Source of the DNA: CAVUPF01 sp963743285
Lineage (GTDB): Bacteria > Actinomycetota > Thermoleophilia > Solirubrobacterales > 70-9
Assembly: GCA_963743285.1 (NCBI GenBank)
Contig: CAVUPF010000001.1
Coordinates: 806,001-870,000, forward strand
Direction: 5' to 3'
Length of the DNA stretch: 64,000 nt
The position numbers and the translations under genes were made by a program. Under the pieces are notes generated by a model. That model saw only the letters and a list, made by a program, of their open reading frames with translations. It had not been told where the DNA came from and searched no databases. This document shows, one piece after another, positions 25,591 to 34,593 of this stretch (the stretch's first letter is position 1; each line of letters begins with the position of its first letter).

Positions 25591-27542
25591 GTGACCTTTG
25601 CGGCCGGGACGGCGGTTTGCGTCAAAGCCACATGGCCCGAGATCGCCGGGCTGACCGAGTCATCGGTCGCGGTGATCGTCGCCGCGCCGATGCCCCTGGA
25701 GGAGGTGACCGTTGCCGTGTAGGTACCGTTGCCGTGGTCGGTTACCGCCCCGATCTTCTCTTCGCTGGCGTTCGAAGTGAACGCCACGCTGTTGGCAGTG
25801 GTGACCGGGTTGCCGTCGGCGTCGGTGAGCGATGCCGTCGCGGTGCTGGTCGAGGTCCCGGTGGCGGGGATCGAGGTCGGCGAGAGGGAGACGGTGACCT
25901 TTGCGGCCGGGACGGCGGTTTGAAGTTCTTCTTCCGGCTGTACCGAGGCTTGACTGGTGCCGAGCCTGGCGGAGCCCAGGAACAGTTCCGAGGTCCCCGG
26001 GATTTCTGCGCCGTTTCGGTAGAGGCCGTTCTTGATGTAGGCGCTGCTATGTCCGGGGACGATCATGCTGACGTTCTTTCGCGAGTCGATCAGCTTGCCG
26101 TTCAGGAAGATTTCATAAAAGCCCGTCCCGGTTGAGGAGGCCCGGAAGTGGATCGCCACCGCGTTCCACTGCTGTTCCGGGGCTGGCGCCAGAAAGCGGT
26201 CGCCGTCCATCGCTTCCCCTGCCGACCAGATCCCTTTCTTGCCTTCGTAGTTCCAGAGCTGGAGGCCGAAATTGGGGCCGCCTTCGCCTTCGCTCTTGAA
26301 CTGCATGATCAGATTCTGTGCGCCGGGATTGCCGTAGACCATCTGCTGGATGTAGAAGGAGAAGCCGTACCAGTATTCGGCTCCTTCGCCGAACTGTTGG
26401 ATGCCGGCGGTGCTGGCTGTGCCGTTGCCGCCGAAGATCAGCTCGGAGCGGTTCTGCGAGCCGCTCAAAACGACCTTGGCTGAGTGGGTCGAGCCGCTTT
26501 GCAGTGGGCTAGCGACCACGGTGGGGACCGCTTCTCCAGCCCCGGCCGTGCTCCAGCCTTCCAAGCCGTTTGAGAATCCAGCTTCCAGTAGGGGTTCGGC
26601 GGCGGGCGATGCAGCGGCAGCTACCTCGTCAGTAGCTGCAGCAACCGGTCGGGCTTCGGCTTCTTCAGAGGCGGGCGCCGATTCGGGGTCGGCGCCAGAT
26701 TCAGATCCTCTCGCAGACTGGGCATTGGGTTCAAGGGGAGGTTCAGATTCGGGTTCAGATGAAGCGGCTGGCCTAGATTCGGAGGCTGGGGCTCCGATGC
26801 AGACAAGCGTCGAGAGCTGTATGCACAGGCGGCCGGGTTCGACTTCTTGGATCGAGCCGAACGCCGGTGACTTCTTCGGGCAGGGGTTAAGCGGAGAGGC
26901 GCTGTTCCGAGGAATCGGAGCCCCGAATTCGGCGTCTGCTTCGTTTTCATTCGTGTCTTGGCAGCCCCCATCTGCCCGATACAGCGCCAGTTCGCCATGG
27001 TCGTAGGTGGGCCATTTCACCGGGTTTCCTTCGGAGATAGATGCGGGCTCAAGCGGATCGGCGGCGGGTTCCCACCAGCCAATCTCGTCTTGGATCACGC
27101 CGGAAGCATCTCTCAGGGTCACCGCGCCGTGGTCGACGGTCTCGGGATTTTCTGCCGTCCCCAAAACGTCTGCAGGGGTCGGCAGATTGCACTTACACGG
27201 CCCCGCAGGGGCGCCGCTGATCAGCAGGTAGCCGCCTGCCGGCATCGTGGTCCCGGCCGGGATCTGATCGGTATCCGCTGCCGTCGGGGCGGTAAAGCCG
27301 TTGCTGTGGCCGACGCTCCAGTTGCTGACGTTGACTGGTTCTGAGCCGCCATTGAATAGCTCGACGAATTTGCGGTCATAGATCGCATCTCGTTGTTCGG
27401 GCGGAGTGCCGCCCGGGTAAATCTGCGAGATGACTATCCCGGACGGACTAGCCTGCGCGGCCGCAGGAACGACCGCGAGGCCGCAGACGACGAGCGCCAA
27501 CAGCCCTGCCAACCCTGCTTTGCTTCGGGTGATCTCGATCAT
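24612..27542 (-). CDS. Large secreted protein: lamin-tail domain, two polysaccharide-lyase-like domains, two Ig-like domains
   Basis: A 976-residue exported protein. After a signal peptide (AGLAGLLALVVCGLAVVPAAAQA) comes a lamin-tail-type domain at about 32-175 (GIVISQIYPGGTPPEQRD, FVELFNGGSEPVNVSNWSVG). A Pro/Glu/Ser-rich linker spans about 240-320. A first jelly-roll domain lies at about 320-545 (SQNRSELIFGGNGTAST), two invasin-type Ig domains (VTVSLSPTSIPATGTSTS and its repeat) at about 550-750, and a second jelly-roll domain at about 760-976. The architecture suggests a multivalent matrix-binding or matrix-cleaving protein. The second jelly roll is near-identical to the neighbouring genes and the first is more diverged. 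Confidence 0.72.
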   Translation of the reverse strand: MIEITRSKAGLAGLLALVVCGLAVVPAAAQASPSGIVISQIYPGGTPPEQRDAIYDRKFVELFNGGSEPVNVSNWSVGHSNGFTAPTAADTDQIPAGTTMPAGGYLLISGAPAGPCKCNLPTPADVLGTAENPETVDHGAVTLRDASGVIQDEIGWWEPAADPLEPASISEGNPVKWPTYDHGELALYRADGGCQDTNENEADAEFGAPIPRNSASPLNPCPKKSPAFGSIQEVEPGRLCIQLSTLVCIGAPASESRPAASSEPESEPPLEPNAQSARGSESGADPESAPASEEAEARPVAAATDEVAAAASPAAEPLLEAGFSNGLEGWSTAGAGEAVPTVVASPLQSGSTHSAKVVLSGSQNRSELIFGGNGTASTAGIQQFGEGAEYWYGFSFYIQQMVYGNPGAQNLIMQFKSEGEGGPNFGLQLWNYEGKKGIWSAGEAMDGDRFLAPAPEQQWNAVAIHFRASSTGTGFYEIFLNGKLIDSRKNVSMIVPGHSSAYIKNGLYRNGAEIPGTSELFLGSARLGTSQASVQPEEELQTAVPAAKVTVSLSPTSIPATGTSTSTATASLTDADGNPVTTANSVAFTSNASEEKIGAVTDHGNGTYTATVTSSRGIGAATITATDDSVSPAISGHVALTQTAVPAAKVTVSLSPTSIPANGTSTTTATATLTDADGNPVTTANSVAFTSSLSAEKIGAVTDDGDGTYTATITSSTGAGAATITASDASVSPAVSGHATLTQTAVSESPPPLAPLLEADFSNGLDGWSTAGVGEVLPTVVSSPVQTGSTHSARVVLSGSQNRSELIFGGNGSASTAGTKDFTEGSEYWYGFSFYIQQMVYGRPGAHNIFMQFKSEGEGSPNFGLMLWNFEGKKGIWSTGDAMGSSDLYLSPVTEQQWNAVAIHFRASSTGTGFYELFLNGKLIDSRNDVSMIVPGRGYGYIKNGLYRNGAEIPGTSELFLDSAKLGTSQASVAPG

Positions 27543-27876
27543 CTAAGCCCCTAGATACTCGGGATCCAGATTCCAAAACTAGGTATACCCTAGCGGTTTA
27601 CAAGTTATGGCGTCTCAAGTCGTGCGGCGCCTTGCTTGAGCAGACATTCTGGGTTCGCCGCGGCCTCAATCAGATCGGGTTCAAGGGCGGCCGTGCTTTG
27701 TATGGTGGTCGGGCGAGCAGGCGTGATCTTCAACCCCGCAGCGGATCGCACCTCGCCGGGGTGGACCCCCCGGGTCGCCCGCTTTCTTGAGGCCGCTCAA
27801 GGCGCCGGTATCCGGCCAGGCGACCCGCCAGGCGGGCGACGTGCTCGGCGCCCGCCTGCGTCAACTACGCGGTCCC
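27543..27876. other. Intergenic stretch between two secreted-protein genes
   Basis: About 330 bases. The part next to 27542 (27550-27610) is AT-richer than its surroundings and probably carries the promoter of the 976-residue protein on the minus strand, but no clear -35/-10 pair is visible. Open frames here are short shadows. Confidence 0.35.
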
Positions 27877-28857
27877 TCAGCCCGGCGCCACCGAGGCCTG
27901 GCTGGTGCCGAGCTTGGCGGAGTCCAGGAACAGTTCCGAGGTACCGGGGATTTCTGCGCCGTTTCGGTAGAGGCCGTTCTTGATGTAGCCGTAGCCGCGC
28001 CCGGGGACGATCATGCTGACGTCGTTGCGCGAGTCGATCAGCTTGCCGTTCAGGAAGAGTTCATAAAAGCCCGTCCCGGTCGAGGAGGCTCTGAAGTGGA
28101 TCGCCACCGCGTTCCACTGCTGTTCGGTGACCGGCGAGAGGTAGAGATCGGACGAGCCCATCGCGTCGCCGGTCGACCAGATCCCTTTCTTGCCTTCGAA
28201 GTTCCAGAGCATCAGCCCGAAGTTGGGGCTGCCTTCGCCTTCGCTCTTGAACTGCATGAAGATGTTGTGGGCACCGGGGCGCCCGTAGACCATCTGCTGG
28301 ATGTAGAAGGAGAAGCCATACCAGTATTCAGAGCCTTCGGTGAAGTCTTTGGTGCCGGCGGTGCTGGCTGAGCCGTTGCCGCCGAAGATCAGCTCGGAGC
28401 GGTTCTGCGAGCCGCTCAAAACGACCCTGGCCGAGTGGGTCGAGCCGGTCTGCACCGGACTGCTGACCACGGTGGGGAGGACTTCGCCGACCCCGGCCGT
28501 GCTCCAGCCGTCCAGGCCCGTTTGAGAAGTCGGCTTCCAGGAGGGGCGCCAGAGGCGGTGGCGATTCGCTGACGGCGGTCTGAGTCAAGGTCGCATGGCC
28601 CGAGACGGCGGGGCTGACCGAGGCATCGCTCGCGGTGATCGTCGCCGCGCCGGCGCCAGTCGAGGAGGTGATCGTCGCCGTGTAGGTGCCGTCGCCGTGG
28701 TCGGTTACCGCGCCGATCTTCTCGGCGCTAAGGCTCGAAGTGAACGCCACGCTGTTGGCAGTGGTGACCGGGTTGCCGTCGGCGTCGGCGAGCGTCGCCG
28801 TCGCGGTGCTGGTCGAGATGCCGTTGGCCGGGATCGAGGTCGGCGAGAGGGAGAGGG
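27877..28857. repeat. Dispersed repeat, copy C (lyase-like plus Ig-like domain)
   Basis: The third copy in this locus. It is collinear with copy B over about 980 bases, with one inserted C at 28517-28519 and scattered substitutions (for example near 28688 and 28790). Same orientation as copies A and B. Confidence 0.88.
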
Positions 28858-29248
28858 CCACGTTTGCCGGGACGGGGGTCGGTTCGGGTGCAGGAGATGG
28901 AGTTGGTTCGGGCGTGGGAGAAGTTTCAGGAGACGGAGCTGGCGTGGGGGTAGGCGTCCACACCGGGTTGTGCCGCCAGCCGCCCGATCGCGAGGTGGAG
29001 ACCCTGCTGGCGATGGCGACATACAGATGCCGCTTCGAAGCGTTGTGACGCGCGTGCCGCTTCGCTGTGCGGTCGGCCTTGCGAGGGGCCTGAACGCTCG
29101 CCGGGGCGACGACCTTGGCGTCCGCGCGGGTCGTGGTCGAGCCGATCGCGAGCGAGAACACAAGAATGAAGGCCATCGCCAGCGCTACGGAGTAGAGGGT
29201 GGAGAAGCGTCGACTGGGCGTGGAGGCTGCTGCGAGGTTCGTCGTCAT
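27877..29248 (-). pseudogene. Secreted Ig-like plus polysaccharide-lyase-like protein, frameshifted
   Basis: The minus-strand frame from 29248 encodes a signal-anchor (LYSVALAMAFILVFSLAIGS), a Pro/Thr-rich linker (PTPTPAPSPETSPTPEPTPS), one invasin-type Ig domain and the start of a lyase-like domain. It then shifts near 28517-28519, where GGCCCG stands in place of GGCCG in copy B, an extra C. The remainder of the lyase-like domain continues in another frame to 27877. If the extra base is an assembly error the protein is whole, at about 455 residues. Its role would match the neighbouring lyase-like proteins. Confidence 0.72.
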
Positions 29249-29468
29249 GCGAACCTGTTCGTCGGACCCCGATGGCCGTCCGAGCGCTTTGCGGCTAGTT
29301 GGACGTATGTCCGGACGGCTGAGTCATACCTCCGTGGAACCCCGAAAGACCGGCCGCGGAAAACCCGCACGGGAGCTGATCGAACTACCGATCAGGCAAT
29401 TACGATCTCAACAGGTTTTCTCTGAAGCGTGTACCGGCGGGCGGGCGCTCCGGCACGGACCTTGTTGA

Positions 29469-31441
29469 TCAAGCGAGGCAGCCGATCCCGCCGCGGGCCG
29501 AAGCGCCCGGAGTCACAAAAGTCAAGAGCTTTCTGCAGAGCTCACCTATCTGCCGACGCGCCCGACGAAGGGCCGAAGACCACCCGCGGCGCTTGTCCCT
29601 CGGTCTCCGGGTCTCAATCGCCGCCTCACCACGCCCAAGCTTCGCCTCCACGAGCTTGAGCTGGTGCAGTGCGCCTTCGCGGGCGCCCTTGGCGGTCGTG
29701 CAGGCGGTTGACGGGGAAGAGGGGGGAGGCGGGCTGGCGTCAGGTGCTCCCGGCAATGGCCCTTCCCGGTCCTTGGAGCCGCCTTCGGGACCCTGGGAGC
29801 TGTCCGCCTGGATGGTGTGATCCGTTGCGTGCTCGTCCGATATCCGAGCACCTCGGTGCTCGTGAACTTGACCGCGTATCGGCCTGGCTGAGTGTATGTG
29901 TGGGTGGCATCGGTGCTGGCGGCGCTCGCACCGTCGCCGAAATCGAACATCGGTGACCAGATGTCCACCGAAGGCACCGAGACTTCGACCGGCGTGCCGA
30001 CGGCGCCGGTGGCGGGGACTTCGAGCACTTCCGACGGCGGCCGATCGGCGTCATAGCCGGCCGCCTGCACAGTCAAGCTGGCGCTGTTTTCGCATTCGGG
30101 TTTCCCCTCACACGAAGCGCCCGATTCGCTCGTCCACACGGCGGTCGCGTCTCCGTCCGCCTCGCCCGCCTGCCCCGGCGCATCGAGCACGAGCACCGTA
30201 TCTGTCGCGTTCGCGCCTTCTTCTGAGTGCTCGGTGGGCGCTTCCCAAGTCCCGCCGGTCCCCTGGTAGGCGGCCTGAGCGATGTTGTCGGTGCCATTGG
30301 AGCGCTCCCACACGACTGCGGCGTTGCCCGAAGCGTCGAACGCGACGTCTGAGGGGAAGGCGTTCCCTCCGCCTTCTGAGAGTTCGGTGGGCGCTTCCCA
30401 GCTTCCGCCGACCGGCCGGTAGGCGGCCTGGGCGATGTCATAACCGCCCGCTTCATGCGTCGAGCCGGCCCACGCCAGGATCGCGTCACCGCGGGCGTTG
30501 AGTGCGACCCGCAGTGCCTGGACCTCTTCGCCCTCAGTCGAGACATCGGTGGGTCCCTGCCAGCTACCCCCCGCCGGCCTGTATGCCGCTCGCGCAACTT
30601 CCTCGCCGCCGCTTTCCCCCCTCCAGGCGACCATCGCGTCGCCTTGCGCGTCGAGCGCGATGTGTGGATCCCCGCCTTCTTCCCCAGGTTCTGAGAGCAC
30701 GGTGGGCGCTTTCCAGCCGCCGCCGGCTGGCCGGTAGGCGCTCTGCACGACATAGCGGGAGCCGTCGAAGTGCATCCAAACGGCGGTAGCGTCTCCCTGT
30801 GCATCGACGGCCGCCTGCGGGACGAAGGCTTCCGGGCCTGAGATCGAAACGGGCGCTTCCCAGCCGCCGCCGCCGCCGGCCGGTAAGCGCTCTGGATCGT
30901 CCCCCTGTTATTCCAAACGGCCGTGACATCCCCTTGCGAGTCGACCGCGACCCAAGGTTCCGGGGCCGACTCGGTGATCACTTCTCCTATGTCGACTGGT
31001 TCCTGCCAGCTCCCACCGGCCGGCCTGTAGACGGCCTACACGAGGGTCTTGCTTCCCCCCGCATAACGTTCCCAGACCACGGTCGTGTCGCCGCGAGCGT
31101 CAACGGCGATCTGCGGCGACTGCGCATCCTCGGCACCGGACAGAGTTTCACCGCCTTCTTCAACCTCTTTGGGTTCAGAAAGATCGACCGGCGCCTGCCA
31201 GCCTTCACCGGCAGGGCGGTAGGCACTCTCAACGACGGTGTCGGTGCCGTTCCATGCGATCCCAGACGGCGGTGGCGTCGCCTTCGGAGTCGAGCACGAC
31301 CTGCGGACGCCCGGCGTGTTCGCCAGTTGCGGAGATGCCGACTGGAGAAAGCCAGCCCGCCTGAGCAACTGGCGCGGTGAGCAAGCAGAGCAACGAGGCG
31401 AAGCCCAGAGACAGCCACCCGACACCAGCTCGCCTTGACAT
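29469..31441 (-). pseudogene. Decayed secreted repeat protein with C-terminal PKD-like domain
   Basis: The gene starts at 31441 with a signal peptide (SLGFASLLCLLTAPVAQA) and is built of repeats of about 55 residues, each with the pattern AYRPAGGSWxAPTxLSE and VALDARGDAxAVW, ending in a PKD-type segment (FDFGDGASAASTDATHTYT). The frame is broken near 31255 (extra base), at 31035-31038 (a TAG in place of a CAG in SKTLV-AVYRPAGG), near 30880 (missing base in a GGC run) and near 29815 (two extra bases). The last frame ends at 29469. Four or more lesions make a real pseudogene likely. Intact relatives would be exported surface proteins of unknown function. Confidence 0.65.
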
Positions 31442-31883
31442 CTACCTCTCCATGGCTTGGAGTTGACTTACTCCGCCGCCGAGGTGCGGCGGTCGGCGCC
31501 GGTGCTTCTCCGACACGCGCGCCTGATAGATCGAAGCCGTGGCTCTCCAGCTCGTGGCAAAGCCGTGGCTCAACCTGCGGCGCGAGGAACCTCGTGGGGG
31601 CAGCCCGCCAAAAAAGCCAGGTGGCGCTGGTAATAAGCTGCAGACGGTGGCGGAACGCCGTCGCCAGCAGGCAATAATCTCGACCGGCTCCTGCGGGATC
31701 GTTGAGAATCTTGAGATCAACCGGGTCGGAGGGCCTGTTCTGGAAGCCACTGGAGAATTCAGAGAGTCACCGGATAAAAGTGAGGACGCTCGCCCGCATG
31801 GCGCACCTGCTTTTCATTAGCCCAAAAACTCTGAGCAAACTCGAGCGTTCGGCCGGAGGAGGGGAGGAGGGAGGTGGTTTCCG
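31442..31883. other. Intergenic stretch without a supported gene
   Basis: About 440 bases between the decayed repeat protein and the small protein at 31884. Open frames on both strands are short and unrecognised. The last 30 bases are a purine-rich ribosome-binding region for the downstream gene. Confidence 0.4.
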
Positions 31884-32318
31884 ATGCCGCACACGGTAAC
31901 TGTTGCACTTGGCGATTTCAGCCTCGAGTCGCTCGGAGGGGCTTATAAGCGGGACACAGCGAACCTCGGACGGTCTCTCGCCCAGGCCATCCGCTACTAC
32001 CTCGGCGACAGAGATTCGGGACGAGCTGGCTGGCCGTATCCAAGCTTCGGCCGCGATGGCAAGGATGACCAGCTGGTCGAGCTGCGAATCAGCATCGACG
32101 CTGCGGTCTGGGATGACTTCTCAAAAGAGGCCGACCGCCAAGGAGTCTCAACAGGCCAGCTCATTCAGCACGCCGCCCTGTATTTCGCAGCAGATCGGGA
32201 CTCCGGGCGTCTCGCCCAGCGCATCGTCAGCGATCTAGGTAATCCAGAAGGCGATCCTGGTCGTCGAGAGGACGATCCGGGCCGCCCAGGCGACGATCCG
32301 GGCTATCCAGAAGCCTAG
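31884..32318 (+). CDS. Small protein of unknown function, possible ribbon-helix-helix-like, paralogue of 33264-33614
   Basis: A 144-residue cytosolic protein. It begins VTVALGDFSLESLGGAYKRD and has VELRISIDAAVWDDFSKEA followed by GVSTGQLIQHAALYFAADRDSG near 68-108, a strand-helix-helix pattern that could bind DNA like ribbon-helix-helix proteins; this is a guess from pattern. The C-terminus is a low-complexity Gly/Pro/Asp tail (DPGRPGDDPGYPEA). A strong purine-rich ribosome site (GGAGGGAGGTGG) precedes the ATG. The stop overlaps the stop of the convergent ECF sigma factor by four bases. The same layout appears in its paralogue beyond the sigma factor. Confidence 0.6.
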   Translation: MPHTVTVALGDFSLESLGGAYKRDTANLGRSLAQAIRYYLGDRDSGRAGWPYPSFGRDGKDDQLVELRISIDAAVWDDFSKEADRQGVSTGQLIQHAALYFAADRDSGRLAQRIVSDLGNPEGDPGRREDDPGRPGDDPGYPEA

Positions 32319-32944
32319 GCTCCGGAAGACGCCACCACCGGCGCCGCCCCGAGTTCCTCGAGGCTGGACTGAAGGCTCAGCCTCCCACGGTGATGCAGGC
32401 CATGGACAGAGCTTTCGGTTTTCCCGAGCACATCGGCGATCTCGACCGGTGAGAGCCCGACTATGTGCCTCAAGACCAAGACTTCTCGCTGCTCCTCCGG
32501 AAGCTGCTCCAGGGCGGTGCGGAGATCGCGACCGCGCTCGTGGCTGATCTGGTCATGCTCGTCGTCTTGGATTCGGACGTCTTCACAGGGCGTCATCCGC
32601 CGCGCTCGCAGGTGGTCCAGCGCCGCGTTGCGGGCAACGCGCAGAATCCAGGCCGCGAAGGGCACCTCGCGCGGTTCGTACTTGCCGATCACCGACATCA
32701 GCTTTACGAAGACGTTCTGGGTGATGTCCTCAGCCTCGTGATGGTCACCGACGAAGCTGCGGACGTAGCGCAGGACATCGGCTGCGTAGCGAACATAGAG
32801 GAAGTGCAGCGCCTCCATGTCGCCCTTCTGGGCGCGGGCGATCGCCGTCCTGACGATTTTGCTGTCGCCGCCTCCTGCGACCTGCGAGGCCTGGCCGGTA
32901 TCGAGATCGGCGGGCGAGCCTGGCTTCGATTGGATACTGGTCAA
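32315..32944 (-). CDS. RNA polymerase ECF sigma factor
   Basis: A 209-residue sigma factor. Region 2 spans about residues 45-110 (ALHFLYVRYAADVLRYVRSF, HEAEDITQNVFVKLM, AAWILRVARNAALDHLRARR) and region 4 about 143-195 (LPEEQREVLVLRHIVGLSPVEIADVLGKTESSVHGLHHRG). The 40-residue N-terminal lead is low complexity. No anti-sigma gene is adjacent; instead the two small paralogous proteins flank it, one convergent with overlapping stops and one divergent. That arrangement suggests that they are its partners or targets, which is inference. Confidence 0.88.
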   Translation of the reverse strand: MTSIQSKPGSPADLDTGQASQVAGGGDSKIVRTAIARAQKGDMEALHFLYVRYAADVLRYVRSFVGDHHEAEDITQNVFVKLMSVIGKYEPREVPFAAWILRVARNAALDHLRARRMTPCEDVRIQDDEHDQISHERGRDLRTALEQLPEEQREVLVLRHIVGLSPVEIADVLGKTESSVHGLHHRGRLSLQSSLEELGAAPVVASSGA

Positions 32945-33263
32945 CTCTCGTACCCCCGCGTTTGTCTTGGCCTGTAGTCGATTCCCCTTGGGTCAAAATC
33001 CCCCAAAAAGGGAAATCGGAAGCGCAACCCAGGCGCTCCCTTGCTAAAGAAAAACCCGCGAAGTCCGCGTTCTGGCGGAGCCTTACGCAACAGACGTCCG
33101 TTTGTCAACCCCCAAAATTCGTCCATATTTCCGCTTCACGCTCAAGCCCCTGGCTTTTTAGGCTGGCAGTTCAGGACGAAAATTAAACGGAACTTAGGAG
33201 GAACCACATCGCTCGCGCCGAAGTTGCAAAGTTTCCGAGGCGGTCGTCAGCGTCTTACGAGCG
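32945..33263. promoter_or_regulatory. Divergent regulatory region between sigma factor and paralogous small protein
   Basis: About 320 bases, visibly less GC-rich than the rest of the window (for example 32985-33060 and 33110-33200), between divergent genes. This is where promoters for the sigma factor and the small protein at 33264 should lie, possibly recognised by the sigma factor itself. No consensus could be assigned by eye. Confidence 0.4.
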
Positions 33264-33614
33264 ATGAAGGTGGCGCTCGGGACATTCGCCTGTTTATCTA
33301 TCGAGGCTCGCTTCGGCCCTGATCCCGTGCCGACCGTCGAGGCCGCCCTTCGTCACTACACGCGCCGGCTCAAGTCGGCAAAGCCGCCGCTCCCCCTCCC
33401 GGCCTTCGCTCGCCGCGCGGCTGCGGATGGATCGGGTGCCGAATTCGAGCTAGCCGTCGTGCCGGAGGTCCAGGCTGCGCTCGAGGAGGAGGCGAAGGCG
33501 CAAGCAGTGCAGGTAGAGCAGCTGATCGCCCACGCCGTGCTCGTCTATCTCGCCGACCTGGACTCAACCGATGAGGCCAAACCGAGAGCCCCGGGGCGGG
33601 CCATGTACACCTGA
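33264..33614 (+). CDS. Small protein of unknown function, paralogue of 31884-32318
   Basis: A 116-residue protein with the same layout as the protein at 31884: an N-terminal VALGTFACLSIEARFGPD, a segment VEAALRHYTRRLKSAKPP and then FELAVVPEVQAALEEEAKAQAVQVEQLIAHAVLVYLADLDS, a strand followed by two helices. The first part resembles an N-terminal beta hairpin and the second a ribbon-helix-helix-like unit, but no family is recognised with certainty. The ATG at 33264 lies about 60 bases after a GGAGGAACC motif, so the ribosome site is not clear. Confidence 0.55.
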   Translation: MKVALGTFACLSIEARFGPDPVPTVEAALRHYTRRLKSAKPPLPLPAFARRAAADGSGAEFELAVVPEVQAALEEEAKAQAVQVEQLIAHAVLVYLADLDSTDEAKPRAPGRAMYT

Positions 33615-33672
33615 GCGAGGCCGACTCCTCAGCCACAGAAGAAAGCGCGAGGGCCGGGCGTTTATCGCGACG

Positions 33673-34542
33673 ATGCCCCTATGCACACGCAAGTCCCTGA
33701 GCAATCGCCTGGCGGCTCGGGGGCGACCCAATGCAAAGGGCATCGCGATGCTGGCGATAGGGATGGCGGCGCTCGTGCTCGCGCTCGGCGCGAGCACGAG
33801 CGCCGCCGCTCCGATCGAAGGGATCTGGACCTTCAACGGCGGCAAGGTCGGGATCCAGTCCCAAGGAGAAGGGAAGTTCGTCGGCACTGTCGTGGAACCG
33901 ACCAAATTCTCGCAGTGCTACCACCCCACTGGCGAGAAGATGTGGACTGGCATGGCCCCGCAGCCGGGCGGCTCCTACTGGGGCTTTCACCAGTGGTACT
34001 TCGCAACGGAAGCATGCGTCCTCAATCCGACCCTGGGTCTGGCGGCCTGGCGAGTCCTCCAGACAAGCAGCGGAGCGCGGTTCCTGCGCGTCTGCTTGAG
34101 CGAACCGGGCAGCTCCTCGCAGCCGATGATCGGACCCGAAGGAACGGCGACTGACGACACCTACGGATGCGTCGACTCGGCTCTCGTGTCCGCGCTGCCG
34201 GGGATTACGCCCACCGAAGTCAGCCATGACCTGCAGCTGCCCTCCGGCGGTCCGTGCGTCAAGCACTCGACGATGCGGATCCGCCTGCACGACCCGAAGA
34301 ACGATCCCATCGAGAAGGTGGTGGTCCGGCTGCGGGGCGGCAAGATCCACCGGACCGCGAAGGTGAAGCGGCACGGCAGCACGGTCACGGCGACCCTCAA
34401 CCTCACGGGCCTTTCCTCCGACAAGTTCACCGTATCGGTGCGGGTCACCACGGTCCTTGGCGATCACCTCTCGCGCAAGCGCATCTTCCACGGCTGCTCC
34501 AAGATCCTTCTCCCTCCGCACCTGCATCTTCCTCACGGCTGA
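33673..34542 (+). CDS. Secreted protein of unknown function
   Basis: A 289-residue exported protein. A signal segment (IAMLAIGMAALVLALGASTSAAA) ends near residue 47. The mature part starts with a possible lipocalin-like or calycin-like strand set (IEGIWTFNGGKVGIQSQGEG, GKFVGTVVEPTKFSQCYH). It contains several Cys residues that could form disulfides (CYHP, EACVL, VCLSE, YGCVD). The C-terminal third has an Ig-like beta pattern (KVVVRLRGGKIHRTAKVKRHG, FTVSVRVTTVLGDHLSRKR). The start at 33673 is preferred to the longer frame from 33571, which overlaps the upstream gene. It precedes the lasso operon but is not obviously part of it. Confidence 0.6.
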   Translation: MPLCTRKSLSNRLAARGRPNAKGIAMLAIGMAALVLALGASTSAAAPIEGIWTFNGGKVGIQSQGEGKFVGTVVEPTKFSQCYHPTGEKMWTGMAPQPGGSYWGFHQWYFATEACVLNPTLGLAAWRVLQTSSGARFLRVCLSEPGSSSQPMIGPEGTATDDTYGCVDSALVSALPGITPTEVSHDLQLPSGGPCVKHSTMRIRLHDPKNDPIEKVVVRLRGGKIHRTAKVKRHGSTVTATLNLTGLSSDKFTVSVRVTTVLGDHLSRKRIFHGCSKILLPPHLHLPHG

Positions 34543-34593
34543 GCGCCGGCTCGCTGGCGGAAGAATCTTCGCCAACTCAGAGTTTATGAAGCG

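Noticed and set aside
25329..26135. Plus-strand 268-residue repeat frame within the 976-residue secreted protein gene
   Set aside because: Antisense shadow of repeated Ig-like domains, with no ribosome site and arginine-rich nonsense composition.
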